From: Paenibacillus dokdonensis | Lineage (GTDB): Bacteria > Bacillota > Bacilli > Paenibacillales > Paenibacillaceae | Direction of reading: 5' to 3' | Assembly (NCBI RefSeq): GCF_004916975.1 | Contig: NZ_STGQ01000001.1 | Location: forward strand, 1,202,993 to 1,266,992 | Length of the DNA: 64,000 bases | Shown: positions 53,895 to 63,444 of the stretch, piece after piece | Position numbering within the stretch: position 1 is the stretch's first letter | How the letters are laid out: every line of letters starts with the position of its first letter | Notes under the pieces: model-generated | Seen by the model: only the letters and a program-made list of their open reading frames with translations | Databases searched by the model: none | Told to the model about the DNA's origin: nothing | Made by a program: the position numbers and the translations under genes

Positions 53895-54896
53895 CTAAAA
53901 AGCTTCTATTTCTTTTTTGAGCGCTGTAAGCTGCCGCAAGCTGTCAAGCTCTGCTGATCGGATCGAGGCAGCCTGCAGTTTCACTTGGGAAGCACCATGC
54001 GCCAAAAATTCATCCACCCGGTCTTTGATTGTCTCAAAGGGGAGCAGATAGTCACAGAAGTACTTTTCCATGCCAAAGGACTCGAGTAAACTCCAAACCT
54101 TATTCATCTTGCTCAGTGCAAAAACCGGTTTGCCTGCCCGCAATGCGGCAATGGCGGGATGAAGCTTGTAAGTGATCAAATAATCCACATGCTGGATATA
54201 GTTATAGGTCAAGTCGAGCTCCATGAGCATGGGAAGCGTCTCGGCAGAAGCCTTAGGATTCAACTCCTTGATCCGGGCGAGCAGCTTTTGACAGGTTGAG
54301 AGATCGGAATACATGTTGGTAGGATGATTAATGACGGGGATAAAAAGTAAATGATACCCTTTTTTCAGCAAATGCTGCGAGAGCCGGACCATGTTTTCAA
54401 ACGGGAATGACGGGTAGGAAAACACGCATATCCCGATTGTAGGACGATTGGAATAAGCACGGACAGGGTAATCCTGTTCATCATAAGCAAACACAATATC
54501 CTGGGCATGCTGGACATGGGAATGAAACTTTGCTTTGGTCGCGATATCGGCGGATCTCTTGTCACGGAAAACGGCTCTGTTCGCCCTGCCGATATAGTCT
54601 CTGTAACGGTCGACCTGTTCTTTAGGCCATGTTTCTTCCGGATATTGATCTACGATGCCCACACCATAAACCCAAAGCGGATGATGGATAAGCTCCTTCG
54701 GAAAATAATAGGAATTGAAGGAATAAGGTGTAATCAAGTCCCCGCCTCCGACAATCACCCGGTCCACCTCGGATGGATTCATATAACCGTTCCACGGAAA
54801 GACGGTATGGTTATCGAAGATTTGCTGTAGGGTTCGCAAGAAAAGATCATCGCCGAAGTTACCCATACCGTAGTACCCGCAAACTGCAATCTTCAC
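53895..54896 (-). CDS. Polysaccharide pyruvyl transferase family protein
   Basis: 333 residues. It begins MKIAVCGYYGMGNFGDDLFLRTL, the N-terminal motif of the CsaB/WcaK pyruvyl transferase fold, and carries RDKRSADIA and a YLITYKLHPAIAAL segment. Members add ketal-pyruvate to cell-wall or spore polysaccharides. GTG 54896 has GGAGG 9 bases upstream. It is 29 bases after the glycosyltransferase gene. Confidence 0.85.
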   Translation of the reverse strand: MKIAVCGYYGMGNFGDDLFLRTLQQIFDNHTVFPWNGYMNPSEVDRVIVGGGDLITPYSFNSYYFPKELIHHPLWVYGVGIVDQYPEETWPKEQVDRYRDYIGRANRAVFRDKRSADIATKAKFHSHVQHAQDIVFAYDEQDYPVRAYSNRPTIGICVFSYPSFPFENMVRLSQHLLKKGYHLLFIPVINHPTNMYSDLSTCQKLLARIKELNPKASAETLPMLMELDLTYNYIQHVDYLITYKLHPAIAALRAGKPVFALSKMNKVWSLLESFGMEKYFCDYLLPFETIKDRVDEFLAHGASQVKLQAASIRSAELDSLRQLTALKKEIEAF

Positions 54897-54925
54897 GGAT
54901 TCATTCCTCCTTTTGTTTCTAAGCT

Positions 54926-55945
54926 TTAGAGTCCTTTCTGTTTCAAGACCTCCATAATCACGTTATGGGCGGCTTCGCCCCGGTCCAGCCAGCGGTTAAC
55001 GCGGGCAAACGCCACTCTCTCCTCACATAATGCCCGATCATCCGGATGGGAGAGCATGCCCCCGAGCTTCTCCATAAAATCAGCATGTGTTGTTGCGGTC
55101 GTGACGTAAGGCTCCATACGGATACATTCCGGCAGAGCGGTTGATAGTACAGGCACACCTGCTGCCAGATATTCATAAGCTTTAACAGGATTTGTTGCGA
55201 GGGTAATGGGATGATATTGAAAAGGGATGATGGCCACATCAATATGCTGCAAATACTTCTTCAGCTCCTGATGGGGTTTTTCGCCTAAAATATGCACATT
55301 GGACAGACGCTTATAATCCGGGATGTCACCATAGGACGCTCCGATGGATACGAATTGTACATCCGGAAAGGCCGCTGCTGCTTTGGCCATCAATTCGTGA
55401 TCCAGCCAGTAGGCCCAGGCACCGATATAAGCAACGATTTTTCCGGCAGGAAGATCATGCGGCCGTCCTGCTGCAGGAATATTGAAGAATCCTTCATCGG
55501 CACCATTGGGAATCAATGTCAGCGGCTTATCCGGATAGGCCAGAGAGAGTCTCATGCGGATATTCTCAGCTGTACATACCAAATGATCCGCGGCATCGAC
55601 CATTTTAGGCTCGTATTTAGCCCATTGCGGAAATTCATCACAACAGTCATAGATCACAGCATCGGGACTGAACAAGGAAGCAAGCCTTGTCCGTTGTCTG
55701 GCCCAGGTCGTCCATCCGATGACCGGCTGTGACTTCCTCAGATGGCGAAGCTTCTGTCTGACGAAGGCATGATGATCAGTGAACAAGAACACATTGGGCT
55801 CGACTTCGACGAGTTCCCGGTCCAGCGGTGCGAGATTTTCAAAGAAAACCTGATGCCCTTTGGCTCCCAGCTGAGTGAGAAGCTGCTGCGGGCGCTGCCT
55901 CATATAGGTCCAGTTCATCGTTTTGGGGTAGATAATGATTGCCAC
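54926..55945 (-). CDS. Family 4-type glycosyltransferase
   Basis: About 339 residues. The C-terminal GT-B domain shows VAYIGAW, the nucleotide-binding AIIPFQYHPITLATNPVKAYEYLAAGVPVLST with the E-x7-E-like pattern, and LPECIR. The N-terminal part has MRQRPQQLLTQLGAKGH. GTG 55945 is 10 bases after GGAGG; ATG 55954 is only one base after it and less likely. First gene of the minus cluster, probably supplying a sugar for the pyruvylated product. Confidence 0.87.
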   Translation of the reverse strand: MAIIIYPKTMNWTYMRQRPQQLLTQLGAKGHQVFFENLAPLDRELVEVEPNVFLFTDHHAFVRQKLRHLRKSQPVIGWTTWARQRTRLASLFSPDAVIYDCCDEFPQWAKYEPKMVDAADHLVCTAENIRMRLSLAYPDKPLTLIPNGADEGFFNIPAAGRPHDLPAGKIVAYIGAWAYWLDHELMAKAAAAFPDVQFVSIGASYGDIPDYKRLSNVHILGEKPHQELKKYLQHIDVAIIPFQYHPITLATNPVKAYEYLAAGVPVLSTALPECIRMEPYVTTATTHADFMEKLGGMLSHPDDRALCEERVAFARVNRWLDRGEAAHNVIMEVLKQKGL

Positions 55946-56225
55946 CGTATACATACCTCCTTTCTTGACATACAGAAAATATAAATTCTGGGGGTCCCCG
56001 CAAAGTACCTGAACAGACCTTCAGAGCAAGGCGTCACTTTGTGAGGTGATCTTGTGAGTCATTGAACAATATATGTTCTGCTGCTCGATTAGCTTGGATA
56101 TAGTGACCATTTTTAATAGATTTAGTGATCAGCCTGTACAGAATATTCTGCTTTTGACCTTCTATTAGACATCCTGGCGCAGCTGGATTTGCGAGAGTGG
56201 AAAAGGAAGGGGAGGAAAGGTTATA

Positions 56226-56906
56226 ATGTTAAGAAAAGAAACAATGAGAGGATTACTCATGGCAAATACGCATACCTACAGTCGTAGGGAAGAAGTGGCC
56301 AATGCCATTACCCACGGAATCGGAGCGCTGCTCAGCGTAGTCGCGCTTGTGCTGCTTGTTGTCTTTTCGACGATGAAAGGAACGGCTTGGCATGTCGTCA
56401 GCTTTTCGGTCTATGGAACAACCATGCTGATTCTGTATCTGAATTCCACGTTGGTTCACAGTTTTAAAGAGGGTAAGATAAAGGATTTGTTTGAAATTTT
56501 TGACCATTCCTCGATATATCTGTATATCGCGGGTACGTATACGCCGTTTATGCTGGTGGCTGTACGCAGTCCGCTCGGATGGACCCTGTTTGGAACGGTT
56601 TGGGGCATCGCGATACTGGGCTGTATATTCAAAGCCTTCTTTACAAAACGCTTTCTGTTCATGTCGACGGTTTTTTATCTTCTGATGGGATGGATGATTG
56701 TCATCGTCTGGGGACCGTTGACCGCGGCGATCGCGCCAGGCGGCATTGCCCTTCTTGCCGTGGGCGGTCTTTTATATACGCTGGGTACCATTTTTTACGT
56801 ATGGAGGGGATTCCCATACCATCATGCGATTTGGCATTTGTTCGTATTGGCAGGAAGCATCGTCCATTTTTTTGCGGTACTGATTTATTTGCTGCCATGG
56901 TCATAA
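56226..56906 (+). CDS. Hemolysin III (PAQR/YqfA) family membrane protein
   Basis: 226 residues with seven predicted membrane helices. VANAITHGIGALLSV, HSFKEGKIKDLFEIFDHSSIYLYIAGTYTPF and a WHLFVLAGSIVHF ending with conserved Ser, Asp and His residues of the PAQR/hemolysin III family. ATG 56226 has AAAGG upstream; ATG 56259 with AGAGGA is a credible alternative and fits the usual family start (MANTHTYSRREE). Confidence 0.88.
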   Translation: MLRKETMRGLLMANTHTYSRREEVANAITHGIGALLSVVALVLLVVFSTMKGTAWHVVSFSVYGTTMLILYLNSTLVHSFKEGKIKDLFEIFDHSSIYLYIAGTYTPFMLVAVRSPLGWTLFGTVWGIAILGCIFKAFFTKRFLFMSTVFYLLMGWMIVIVWGPLTAAIAPGGIALLAVGGLLYTLGTIFYVWRGFPYHHAIWHLFVLAGSIVHFFAVLIYLLPWS

Positions 56907-56983
56907 CAGCTTGATCTTGAAGCAGTGAAACAGCCGAAAGAGACCGTTGAAAAAATCAAAGGGAAGATGACAAGGATAAATGC

Positions 56984-57012
56984 TTGACATCTTTCTTTGT
57001 TTTTTGTATGAT
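56984..57012 (+). promoter_or_regulatory. Sigma-A promoter of ylxM-ffh operon
   Basis: TTGACA (56984-56989) and TATGAT (57007-57012) with a 17-base spacer, 56 bases before the ylxM ATG. Confidence 0.85.
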
Positions 57013-57067
57013 AATGAACGTTAATGAAGTGTAAAGTGTTTTTCCTTGACGAAGGGAGTGCCCCTGA

Positions 57068-57424
57068 ATGAGTCAGGAGAATAGGCTCGAGAAAACGAAC
57101 CGAATCAATCAGTTATTTGACTTCTATGAACTTTTGTTGACAGAGAAGCAGCAGACGTTCCTTAAATATTACTTTCATGATGATTTTTCCCTTGGGGAAA
57201 TTGCGGCCGAGTTCGAAATCAGTCGGCAGGCAGTATATGAACACATTAAACGCGCCGAGCAAGTGCTTGAGCTGTATGAGGAAAAGCTCGGACTATTAAA
57301 AAAGCATGACCGGCGTATACAAGAGCTGGAAAAGCTGCGTGGGCTGGTGAACGCCAGCAGTATGGAACAAGATAAGAAAACGAGCATAAATGAAATTGTG
57401 GATGTATTAGGAGCATGGGAATAA
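57068..57424 (+). CDS. ylxM: YlxM/UPF0122 family protein
   Basis: 118 residues, a helix-turn-helix protein (FSLGEIAAEFEISRQAVYEHIKRAE). It almost always precedes ffh in Bacillota and has been linked to SRP function, modulating GTPase activity in streptococci. GGGAGTG precedes the ATG. A new promoter starts this operon, which in Bacillus follows ftsY directly. Confidence 0.93.
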   Translation: MSQENRLEKTNRINQLFDFYELLLTEKQQTFLKYYFHDDFSLGEIAAEFEISRQAVYEHIKRAEQVLELYEEKLGLLKKHDRRIQELEKLRGLVNASSMEQDKKTSINEIVDVLGAWE

Positions 57425-57448
57425 AGCAAATGAAGGAGGTGGCGGTCC

Positions 57449-58831
57449 ATGGCATTTGAAGGATTGACTAGCAGGCTGCAGAATGTGTTCAGCAAGCTGC
57501 GCGGCAAGGGTAAGGTATCCGAAGATGATGTAAACGAGGCAATGCGCGAGGTGCGTCTTGCTCTCCTGGAAGCCGACGTCAACTTTAAAGTCGTCAAGGA
57601 TTTCGTTGCCAAGGTGAAGGAGAAAGCCATCGGTACGGATGTGATGGAGAGCTTCACGCCTGGCATGGTGATCATTGACATTGTCAACAAGGAGCTCACC
57701 GAGCTCATGGGTGGAAGCCAGGCGAAGCTGGCAAAGGCGAACAAGCCGCCAACCGTGATTATGATGGTCGGCCTGCAGGGTGCAGGTAAGACCACGACAT
57801 CCGGTAAGCTGGCGAAGATGCTGCAAAAGCAGAACCATCGTCCGCTGCTCGTCGCAGGCGATATTTACCGTCCGGCAGCCATCAAGCAGCTTCAGGTGCT
57901 GGGTGAACAGATCAACGTGCCTGTATTCTCGCTGGGTGACAAGACAAGCCCGGTTGAAATTGCCAAGCAAAGCTTGCAGCATGCAAGAGACAACGGCCAT
58001 GATTATCTGATTGTGGATACTGCCGGCCGACTTCATGTCGATGAAGAGCTGATGGAAGAGCTGCGTCAGATCCACAGTGAGGTTAAACCGGATGAAGTGC
58101 TGCTCGTTGTTGATGCAATGACAGGCCAGGATGCCGTCAACGTGGCGGATACGTTTAACAAACAGCTTGAACTTACAGGTGTTGTGCTTACCAAGCTGGA
58201 TGGCGATACACGTGGCGGTGCTGCTTTATCCGTTAAGGCTGTAACAGGCTGCCCGATCAAATTCGCCGCGCTGGGTGAGAAGATTGATGCCCTGGAGCCT
58301 TTCCATCCAGAACGGATGGCTTCACGGATTCTCGGAATGGGCGATATGCTGTCCCTGATCGAAAAGGCACAGTCTAACATCGATACCGAGAAAGCGAAGG
58401 AAATGGAGCGCAAAATGCGCAACGCCGAATTTACGTTCGACGATTTCCTGGAGCAGATGGAGCAGGTTAAAAAGCTTGGCCCAATCGATCAGATTATGGA
58501 TATGATCCCCGGTATGGGCAAGCTTAAGCAAGCGAAGGACCTGAAGGTCGACGAGAAGCAAATGGGACGTATTGAAGCCATTGTTCACTCGATGACCAAG
58601 GCAGAAAAGCAGAGTCCGGACATCATCAACCATAACCGCCGCAAGCGGATTGCAACAGGCAGCGGTACTTCGCTGGCCGAGGTTAACCGCCTGATCAAGC
58701 AATTCGATGAAATGCGCCGGATGATGAAGCAGTTCTCGGATATGATGGGTCCAAAAGGACCTAAAGGTAAAGCCTTAAAACAGCTAAAAGGATTAGCTGG
58801 CAAAGGCGGAATGAAATTCCCGTTCCGTTAA
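57449..58831 (+). CDS. ffh: Signal recognition particle protein Ffh
   Basis: 460 residues. NG domain with GLQGAGKTTTSGKLA, DTAGRL and TKLDGDTRGG, then an M domain rich in Met and basic residues (MRRMMKQFSDMMGPKGPKGKA). AAGGAGGTGG precedes the ATG. Binds signal sequences and 4.5S-like RNA; partner of FtsY. Confidence 0.97.
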   Translation: MAFEGLTSRLQNVFSKLRGKGKVSEDDVNEAMREVRLALLEADVNFKVVKDFVAKVKEKAIGTDVMESFTPGMVIIDIVNKELTELMGGSQAKLAKANKPPTVIMMVGLQGAGKTTTSGKLAKMLQKQNHRPLLVAGDIYRPAAIKQLQVLGEQINVPVFSLGDKTSPVEIAKQSLQHARDNGHDYLIVDTAGRLHVDEELMEELRQIHSEVKPDEVLLVVDAMTGQDAVNVADTFNKQLELTGVVLTKLDGDTRGGAALSVKAVTGCPIKFAALGEKIDALEPFHPERMASRILGMGDMLSLIEKAQSNIDTEKAKEMERKMRNAEFTFDDFLEQMEQVKKLGPIDQIMDMIPGMGKLKQAKDLKVDEKQMGRIEAIVHSMTKAEKQSPDIINHNRRKRIATGSGTSLAEVNRLIKQFDEMRRMMKQFSDMMGPKGPKGKALKQLKGLAGKGGMKFPFR

Positions 58832-58880
58832 TGCCTGAGAATACATGATTTTATTTATTTTGTTGAAGGAGGTGAATTTC

Positions 58881-59153
58881 GTGGCAGTACGTATTCGTCT
58901 GAAACGCATAGGTGCTCATAAGGCTCCTTTCTACCGCATCGTGGTATCGGATTCCCGTTCCCCGCGTGACGGCCGTTTTATCGAAGAAATCGGTTACTAC
59001 AACCCGGTTCAACAACCGGCTGAAGTTAAAATCGATGAAGATAAAGCTCTTGCATGGCTCCAAAATGGTGCACAAGCATCCGACACCGTTCGCAACTTGC
59101 TTAGCAAAGCGGGCGTAATGAAGAAGTTCCATGAGCTTAAGCAACAGAAATAA
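58881..59153 (+). CDS. rpsP: 30S ribosomal protein S16
   Basis: 90 residues, [22 protein letters not shown]-type S16 N-terminus. GTG 58881 is the start, with GAAGGAGGTG upstream. Normal length; operon partner of ffh and khpA. Confidence 0.97.
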   Translation: MAVRIRLKRIGAHKAPFYRIVVSDSRSPRDGRFIEEIGYYNPVQQPAEVKIDEDKALAWLQNGAQASDTVRNLLSKAGVMKKFHELKQQK

Positions 59154-59175
59154 TGACTGATTGTGAGGGTTATCT

Positions 59176-59406
59176 ATGGAAGAATTAGTTGGAGTTATTG
59201 CTAAGGCTTTAGTGGATCATCCCGAAGATGTCACCGTGAAGAAGGTGGAGAAAGACCACCTGGTTGTATATGAACTGACCGTGCATCCTGATGATGTGGG
59301 TAAGGTTATCGGCAAACAGGGCCGGATCGCCAAAGCGCTTCGCACGGTTGTCACTTCAGCAGCAGTCAAAATGGATAAACGCGTAACCGTGGATATTATA
59401 TCTTAA
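59176..59406 (+). CDS. khpA: KH-domain RNA-binding protein KhpA
   Basis: 76 residues with a single KH domain, GxxG loop in VIGKQGRIAKAL. Located in the rpsP-rimM interval as in other Bacillota. GAGGGTT precedes the ATG. Post-transcriptional regulator of cell division and growth in streptococci. Confidence 0.94.
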   Translation: MEELVGVIAKALVDHPEDVTVKKVEKDHLVVYELTVHPDDVGKVIGKQGRIAKALRTVVTSAAVKMDKRVTVDIIS

Positions 59407-59419
59407 AGGTATACGGAGG

Positions 59420-59449
59420 GGGTTAGGATGCATTTCCTAGCCCTTTTTT
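59420..59449 (+). terminator. Terminator after khpA
   Basis: GGGTTAGGA / TCCTAGCCC stem (one G-U pair), followed by six T residues, within the ffh-trmD operon. Confidence 0.75.
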
Positions 59450-59496
59450 GATATATTAAGAAAGGGATACAAGTATGCCCGGTCTTATATATTCAG

Positions 59497-59543
59497 AGGA
59501 AAACGCATGCCGCCCCTGGGAAGCGGGTGGAGCGTTTTCTTTT
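59497..59543 (+). terminator. Second hairpin before rimM
   Basis: GAAAACGC pairs with GCGTTTTC across a GC-rich interior, followed by TTTTCC. With the hairpin at 59420 it may act as an attenuator between rpsP-khpA and rimM-trmD. Confidence 0.55.
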
Positions 59544-59589
59544 CCGAACCTGAAGGTTTGGATATAGCAACGAATGCCAGGAGGAAGAT

Positions 59590-60108
59590 ATGCCGCAAAT
59601 ACTTATGAATGTAGGCAAAATTGTCAACACACATGGAATCAAAGGGGAGATTAAGGTGCTGCCCCATACGGACTTTCCGGAGGTTCGCTTCGCAGAGCAG
59701 AATGAACTTCTGTTAGTGACCGCTGATGGAAAGGCACCACTGCCCGTAATCGTTCAATCTTCCAGATTTCATAAGAACATGTACATCGTCAAGCTGGAAG
59801 GGTACGATAATATTAATGAAGTTGAGAAATTCAAGGGAAGCATGCTGAAGGTTACCCAGGAAGATGTAGTGGAGCTGCCTGAAAACGAGTACTATTTCCA
59901 CCAAATTATTGGCTGCAAGGTTGTTACGGATGAAGGTAAAGAGCTTGGTGTCATTACCGAAATTCTAATACCTGGAGCAAATGATGTTTGGGTGGTGCAG
60001 CCGACTAGCGGCAAAAGCATCCTTATTCCCGTCATTGATGACGTCGTGCTGGATGTTAACGTGAAAGAGCAGAAAGTGCTCGTTCATATTATGGAAGGAC
60101 TGCTGTAG
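59590..60108 (+). CDS. rimM: Ribosome maturation factor RimM
   Basis: 172 residues. N-terminal [26 protein letters not shown] motif and a PRC-barrel C-terminal half ([17 protein letters not shown]...DVWVV). CAGGAGGAAGAT precedes the ATG. Helps 30S subunit assembly near S19. One base before trmD. Confidence 0.95.
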   Translation: MPQILMNVGKIVNTHGIKGEIKVLPHTDFPEVRFAEQNELLLVTADGKAPLPVIVQSSRFHKNMYIVKLEGYDNINEVEKFKGSMLKVTQEDVVELPENEYYFHQIIGCKVVTDEGKELGVITEILIPGANDVWVVQPTSGKSILIPVIDDVVLDVNVKEQKVLVHIMEGLL

Positions 60109-60109
60109 C

Positions 60110-60862
60110 ATGATGAAGGTGGATGTGCTGACTCTTTTTCCGGAAATGATGGATGGCGTGTTTCGCTCAAGCATTCTGGGGAAGGCGCAGGAAAAGGACA
60201 TTGTAAGCCTGAATGCGGTTAACTTCCGGGATTATTCGGGGAACAAGCATAGTACGGTGGATGATACTCCATACGGCGGTGGTGGCGGCATGGTGTTAAA
60301 GCCTGATCCGATTTTTTCCGCTGTCGAGGATCTGCTGTCCCAAACCTCCGCTGCCCCCCGGATCATTCTCATGTGCCCTCAAGGAGAGACCTTTACCCAA
60401 CAGAAGGCAGAAGAGCTTTCTGCGGAAGAGCATCTCATCTTCATCTGCGGTCATTATGAGGGCTATGATGAACGGATCCGCGAGCATCTGGTCACGGATG
60501 AGCTGTCGATCGGCGATTATGTGCTCACAGGCGGTGAATTGCCGGCGATGGTTGTCATTGATTCCGTCGTGCGGCTGCTGCCGGGCGTTTTAGGAAATGA
60601 AACTTCTGCCTTAACGGATTCGTTCAGCACGGGGCTCCTCGAATATCCGCATTATACCCGGCCCGCAGAATTCAGGGGTTGGAAAGTGCCGGATATCCTG
60701 CTGAGCGGCCATCATGCCAACATTGAGATTTGGCGCCGCGAGCAGGCATTGAAGCGTACGCTGCAGCGCCGTCCTGATCTGCTGGACAAAATGATACTTA
60801 GTGATCAGGACCGTAAGGTCATCAAGCGTTTGCAGCAGGAACAGCAGGAAAGCCGCAGTTAA
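60110..60862 (+). CDS. trmD: tRNA (guanine(37)-N(1))-methyltransferase
   Basis: 250 residues, SPOUT methyltransferase. [22 protein letters not shown] and [18 protein letters not shown] give the trefoil knot and catalytic site. Start ATG 60110 (or 60113). Prevents +1 frameshifting by m1G37 in tRNAs. Expected rplS does not follow. Confidence 0.97.
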   Translation: MMKVDVLTLFPEMMDGVFRSSILGKAQEKDIVSLNAVNFRDYSGNKHSTVDDTPYGGGGGMVLKPDPIFSAVEDLLSQTSAAPRIILMCPQGETFTQQKAEELSAEEHLIFICGHYEGYDERIREHLVTDELSIGDYVLTGGELPAMVVIDSVVRLLPGVLGNETSALTDSFSTGLLEYPHYTRPAEFRGWKVPDILLSGHHANIEIWRREQALKRTLQRRPDLLDKMILSDQDRKVIKRLQQEQQESRS

Positions 60863-60912
60863 ACGGAGCTTTCCCGCTGTATTTTTGATATTATCATTTA
60901 AGGAGGATACCC

Positions 60913-62268
60913 ATGGATTACAAAGGTTATTTTCAGGACAATAGAGACAAGCATTTGAATGAACTGAAGGAGTGGTTATCCATTCCAAGCATATCGGCTC
61001 TTTCCGAGCACAAACCGGATGTCAAAAAAGCGGCAGATTGGCTTGCCGATACAATGACCCGCGCTGGACTTGAAAATGTCAAAATTCACGAAACCAAAGG
61101 ACATCCGATTGTGTATGCCGACTATCAGCATGCTGAAGGCAAACCGACCGTCCTTGTATATGGACACTACGATGTACAGCCGGTAGATCCGCTGAATTTG
61201 TGGGAAACGCCACCATTTGAGCCGGCTATCCGCGAGGGAAAGCTGTTTGCCAGAGGAGCAACAGACGACAAGGGTCAGCTATTCCTACATATCAAAGCAG
61301 TGGAGGCCATTCTTTCGCAGGAAAAGGAACTTCCTGTCAACATCAAGTTCTGCATCGAAGGTGAAGAAGAAGTATCGAGCCCGAACCTGCCGAGTTTCCT
61401 TGAAGCCAACCAAGACATGCTGCAAGCGGATGTAGTACTCATCTCCGATACCTCGCTGCTTGAAAAAGGAAGACCGGCAATTTGCACGGGTCTCCGTGGT
61501 CTTTGCTCTCTGGAAGTTGCCCTGCACACGGCTAACACCGACCTGCACTCGGGAAGCTACGGAGGCGGCGTGCCCAATGCTTTGCATGCCCTAATCAGCC
61601 TGCTGAATTCCCTGCATGATGAAAATGGCCGGGTAAGCGTTGAAGGCTTTTATAAAGGTGTGCTTGAATTGACACCGGAAGACCGGGAAGAATTCAAAAA
61701 GCAGTCCACCGATGAGAACAAGCTGAAGAAGGATCTGGGTTTGGACGAGCTGTTTGGCGAGGAAGGCTTCACCTTTGTGGAAAGAACCGGTGCCCGTCCT
61801 ACACTCGAGCTTAACGGCGTCTATGGCGGCTTCCAGGGTGAGGGCAGCAAAACCGTCATTCCGAAGGAAGCACATGCCAAAATTACCTGCCGTCTGGTTG
61901 GACATCAGGACCCGCAGGACATTCTCGACAAAATTGAGAAGCATATCAACAGCCATGTGCCAACGGGTGCAAAGGTGACTGTAGTGCAAATGGAAAAAGG
62001 TAATCCGTTTACCATTGATCCTTCCACACCGATTCTCCAAAAGGCTGCTGATGCCTATGAGCAGGTGTATGGAACACGTCCCGTATTCACCCGCGACGGC
62101 GGATCGATTCCGATTGTAGAGACGTTCTCACGCGTGCTTGAAGCTCCTGTCGTCTGCATGGGCTTTGGTCTCCCGGATGAGAACCTCCATGCGCCTAACG
62201 AGCATTTCAATCTGGAGAACTTCGACCAGGGTCTTTTGACCATCGTAGATTTCCTCAAAAGAGTATAA
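60913..62268 (+). CDS. M20 family dipeptidase
   Basis: 451 residues. Dinuclear zinc peptidase: VYGHYDVQPVD, GATDDKGQLF, GEEEVSSP, ISDTS and the dimerisation lid region (about residues 190-340). The metal ligands His, Asp, Glu and the base Glu are intact. GGAGGATACCC precedes the ATG. Cleaves dipeptides or related amides; the specific substrate is unproven. Confidence 0.92.
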   Translation: MDYKGYFQDNRDKHLNELKEWLSIPSISALSEHKPDVKKAADWLADTMTRAGLENVKIHETKGHPIVYADYQHAEGKPTVLVYGHYDVQPVDPLNLWETPPFEPAIREGKLFARGATDDKGQLFLHIKAVEAILSQEKELPVNIKFCIEGEEEVSSPNLPSFLEANQDMLQADVVLISDTSLLEKGRPAICTGLRGLCSLEVALHTANTDLHSGSYGGGVPNALHALISLLNSLHDENGRVSVEGFYKGVLELTPEDREEFKKQSTDENKLKKDLGLDELFGEEGFTFVERTGARPTLELNGVYGGFQGEGSKTVIPKEAHAKITCRLVGHQDPQDILDKIEKHINSHVPTGAKVTVVQMEKGNPFTIDPSTPILQKAADAYEQVYGTRPVFTRDGGSIPIVETFSRVLEAPVVCMGFGLPDENLHAPNEHFNLENFDQGLLTIVDFLKRV

Positions 62269-62278
62269 TATCGACGGC

Positions 62279-62332
62279 AAACAAACTGCCGGCTTGCAAG
62301 GGGACTCCTTTGCTGCCTGCAGTTTGTTTTTT
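62279..62332 (+). terminator. Terminator after dipeptidase gene
   Basis: ACAAACTGC pairs with GCAGTTTGT around a structured loop, followed by a T run. Confidence 0.8.
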
Positions 62333-62456
62333 GTTTATTTCTCTTAAAAGGTTGATGCCGCCTCATATTTAAAATATAATTTTGATATATGAAATAAAAT
62401 TTTATTTTATTAATACTATTTTGAAATATTTATTCTAATTCCTGGAGGGACTAATC

Positions 62457-63413
62457 GTGAACATTATTCCATTGGATGAGAAATGGCTTGAACCAATGTG
62501 TGAGCTTTGGAATAAGGAGCTCGGAGATCATTTCCCTATGCGTGAACAGCTCATGCGGCAAAATACATTTCAGGATGAGAACGTTTACTTGGGAGGTTCC
62601 AAGCTTGCGGTCAGCGAAGATGGTGAGCTTATAGGATTCGTTATCGCGAAAAAATGGCAGGAGCAGCAGCGTGAAATGCGCTTAGGCGACGGCGGTGGCT
62701 GGATTCAGGCTATCCTGGTACGGAGCGATGCCAGAGGACAAGGAATCGGAAGCAGCTTGCTGGAGCAGGCAGAGAGAGCCCTCCGTGATGCAGGGGCAGA
62801 GCTGGCTTACATCGGAAGAGACCCATGGCATTATATTCCTGGGATACCGAAATCTCTGCCTGACGCAAAGGCCTGGTTTGAGCGCAAGGGCTATGAAGTA
62901 TTGTATGAAGTGTTTGACCTTGTAAATCAAACCAGCAAAGAAAACGGGCAGCGGCAGGAATACGTGGAAGGTGCATATTCACGGCTGCTGGAACAAAAGG
63001 ACAAGGAAGAGATGCTCCGCTTTTTCAAACGCTGCTTTCCTGGACGCTGGTATTATGAGGCGCAGTGCTACTGGGAACGTGGTGGACAAGGCCGGGAGTT
63101 CATTGGTCTATTTGCAGGCGATGAAATGATCGGTTTTTGCAGAGTGAATGATGCTGAGTCCCCTCTGATTGCTCAAAACACATATTGGGCGCCTCTTTTT
63201 GACAGTCCTCTTGGAGGAATCGGACCGCTTGGCGTGGACGATCGTTTCCGCGGAAAGGGTTATGGTCTTGCCATCGTTAAGGATGGAGTGGCGGAGCTGA
63301 CTAATCGCGGCATGAAGCATTTGGTGATCGACTGGACTGAGATTGTTGATTTCTATGCTAAGCTTGGCTTTTCGGTCTGGAAAGGGTATGATCTCGCCAA
63401 GAAGACATTATAA
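62457..63413 (+). CDS. Tandem GNAT domain acetyltransferase
   Basis: 318 residues made of two GNAT domains: residues about 1-155 with AILVRSDARGQGIGSSLL, and about 170-318 with IGPLGVDDRFRGKGYGLAIV. GTG 62457 follows CTGGAGGG. Two-domain GNATs of this type include mycothiol synthase-like and aminoglycoside-type enzymes, but no specific substrate is evident. Confidence 0.88.
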   Translation: MNIIPLDEKWLEPMCELWNKELGDHFPMREQLMRQNTFQDENVYLGGSKLAVSEDGELIGFVIAKKWQEQQREMRLGDGGGWIQAILVRSDARGQGIGSSLLEQAERALRDAGAELAYIGRDPWHYIPGIPKSLPDAKAWFERKGYEVLYEVFDLVNQTSKENGQRQEYVEGAYSRLLEQKDKEEMLRFFKRCFPGRWYYEAQCYWERGGQGREFIGLFAGDEMIGFCRVNDAESPLIAQNTYWAPLFDSPLGGIGPLGVDDRFRGKGYGLAIVKDGVAELTNRGMKHLVIDWTEIVDFYAKLGFSVWKGYDLAKKTL

Positions 63414-63444
63414 TAGTCGTTTTATTGCTAAAGGAGGAAGAGTA

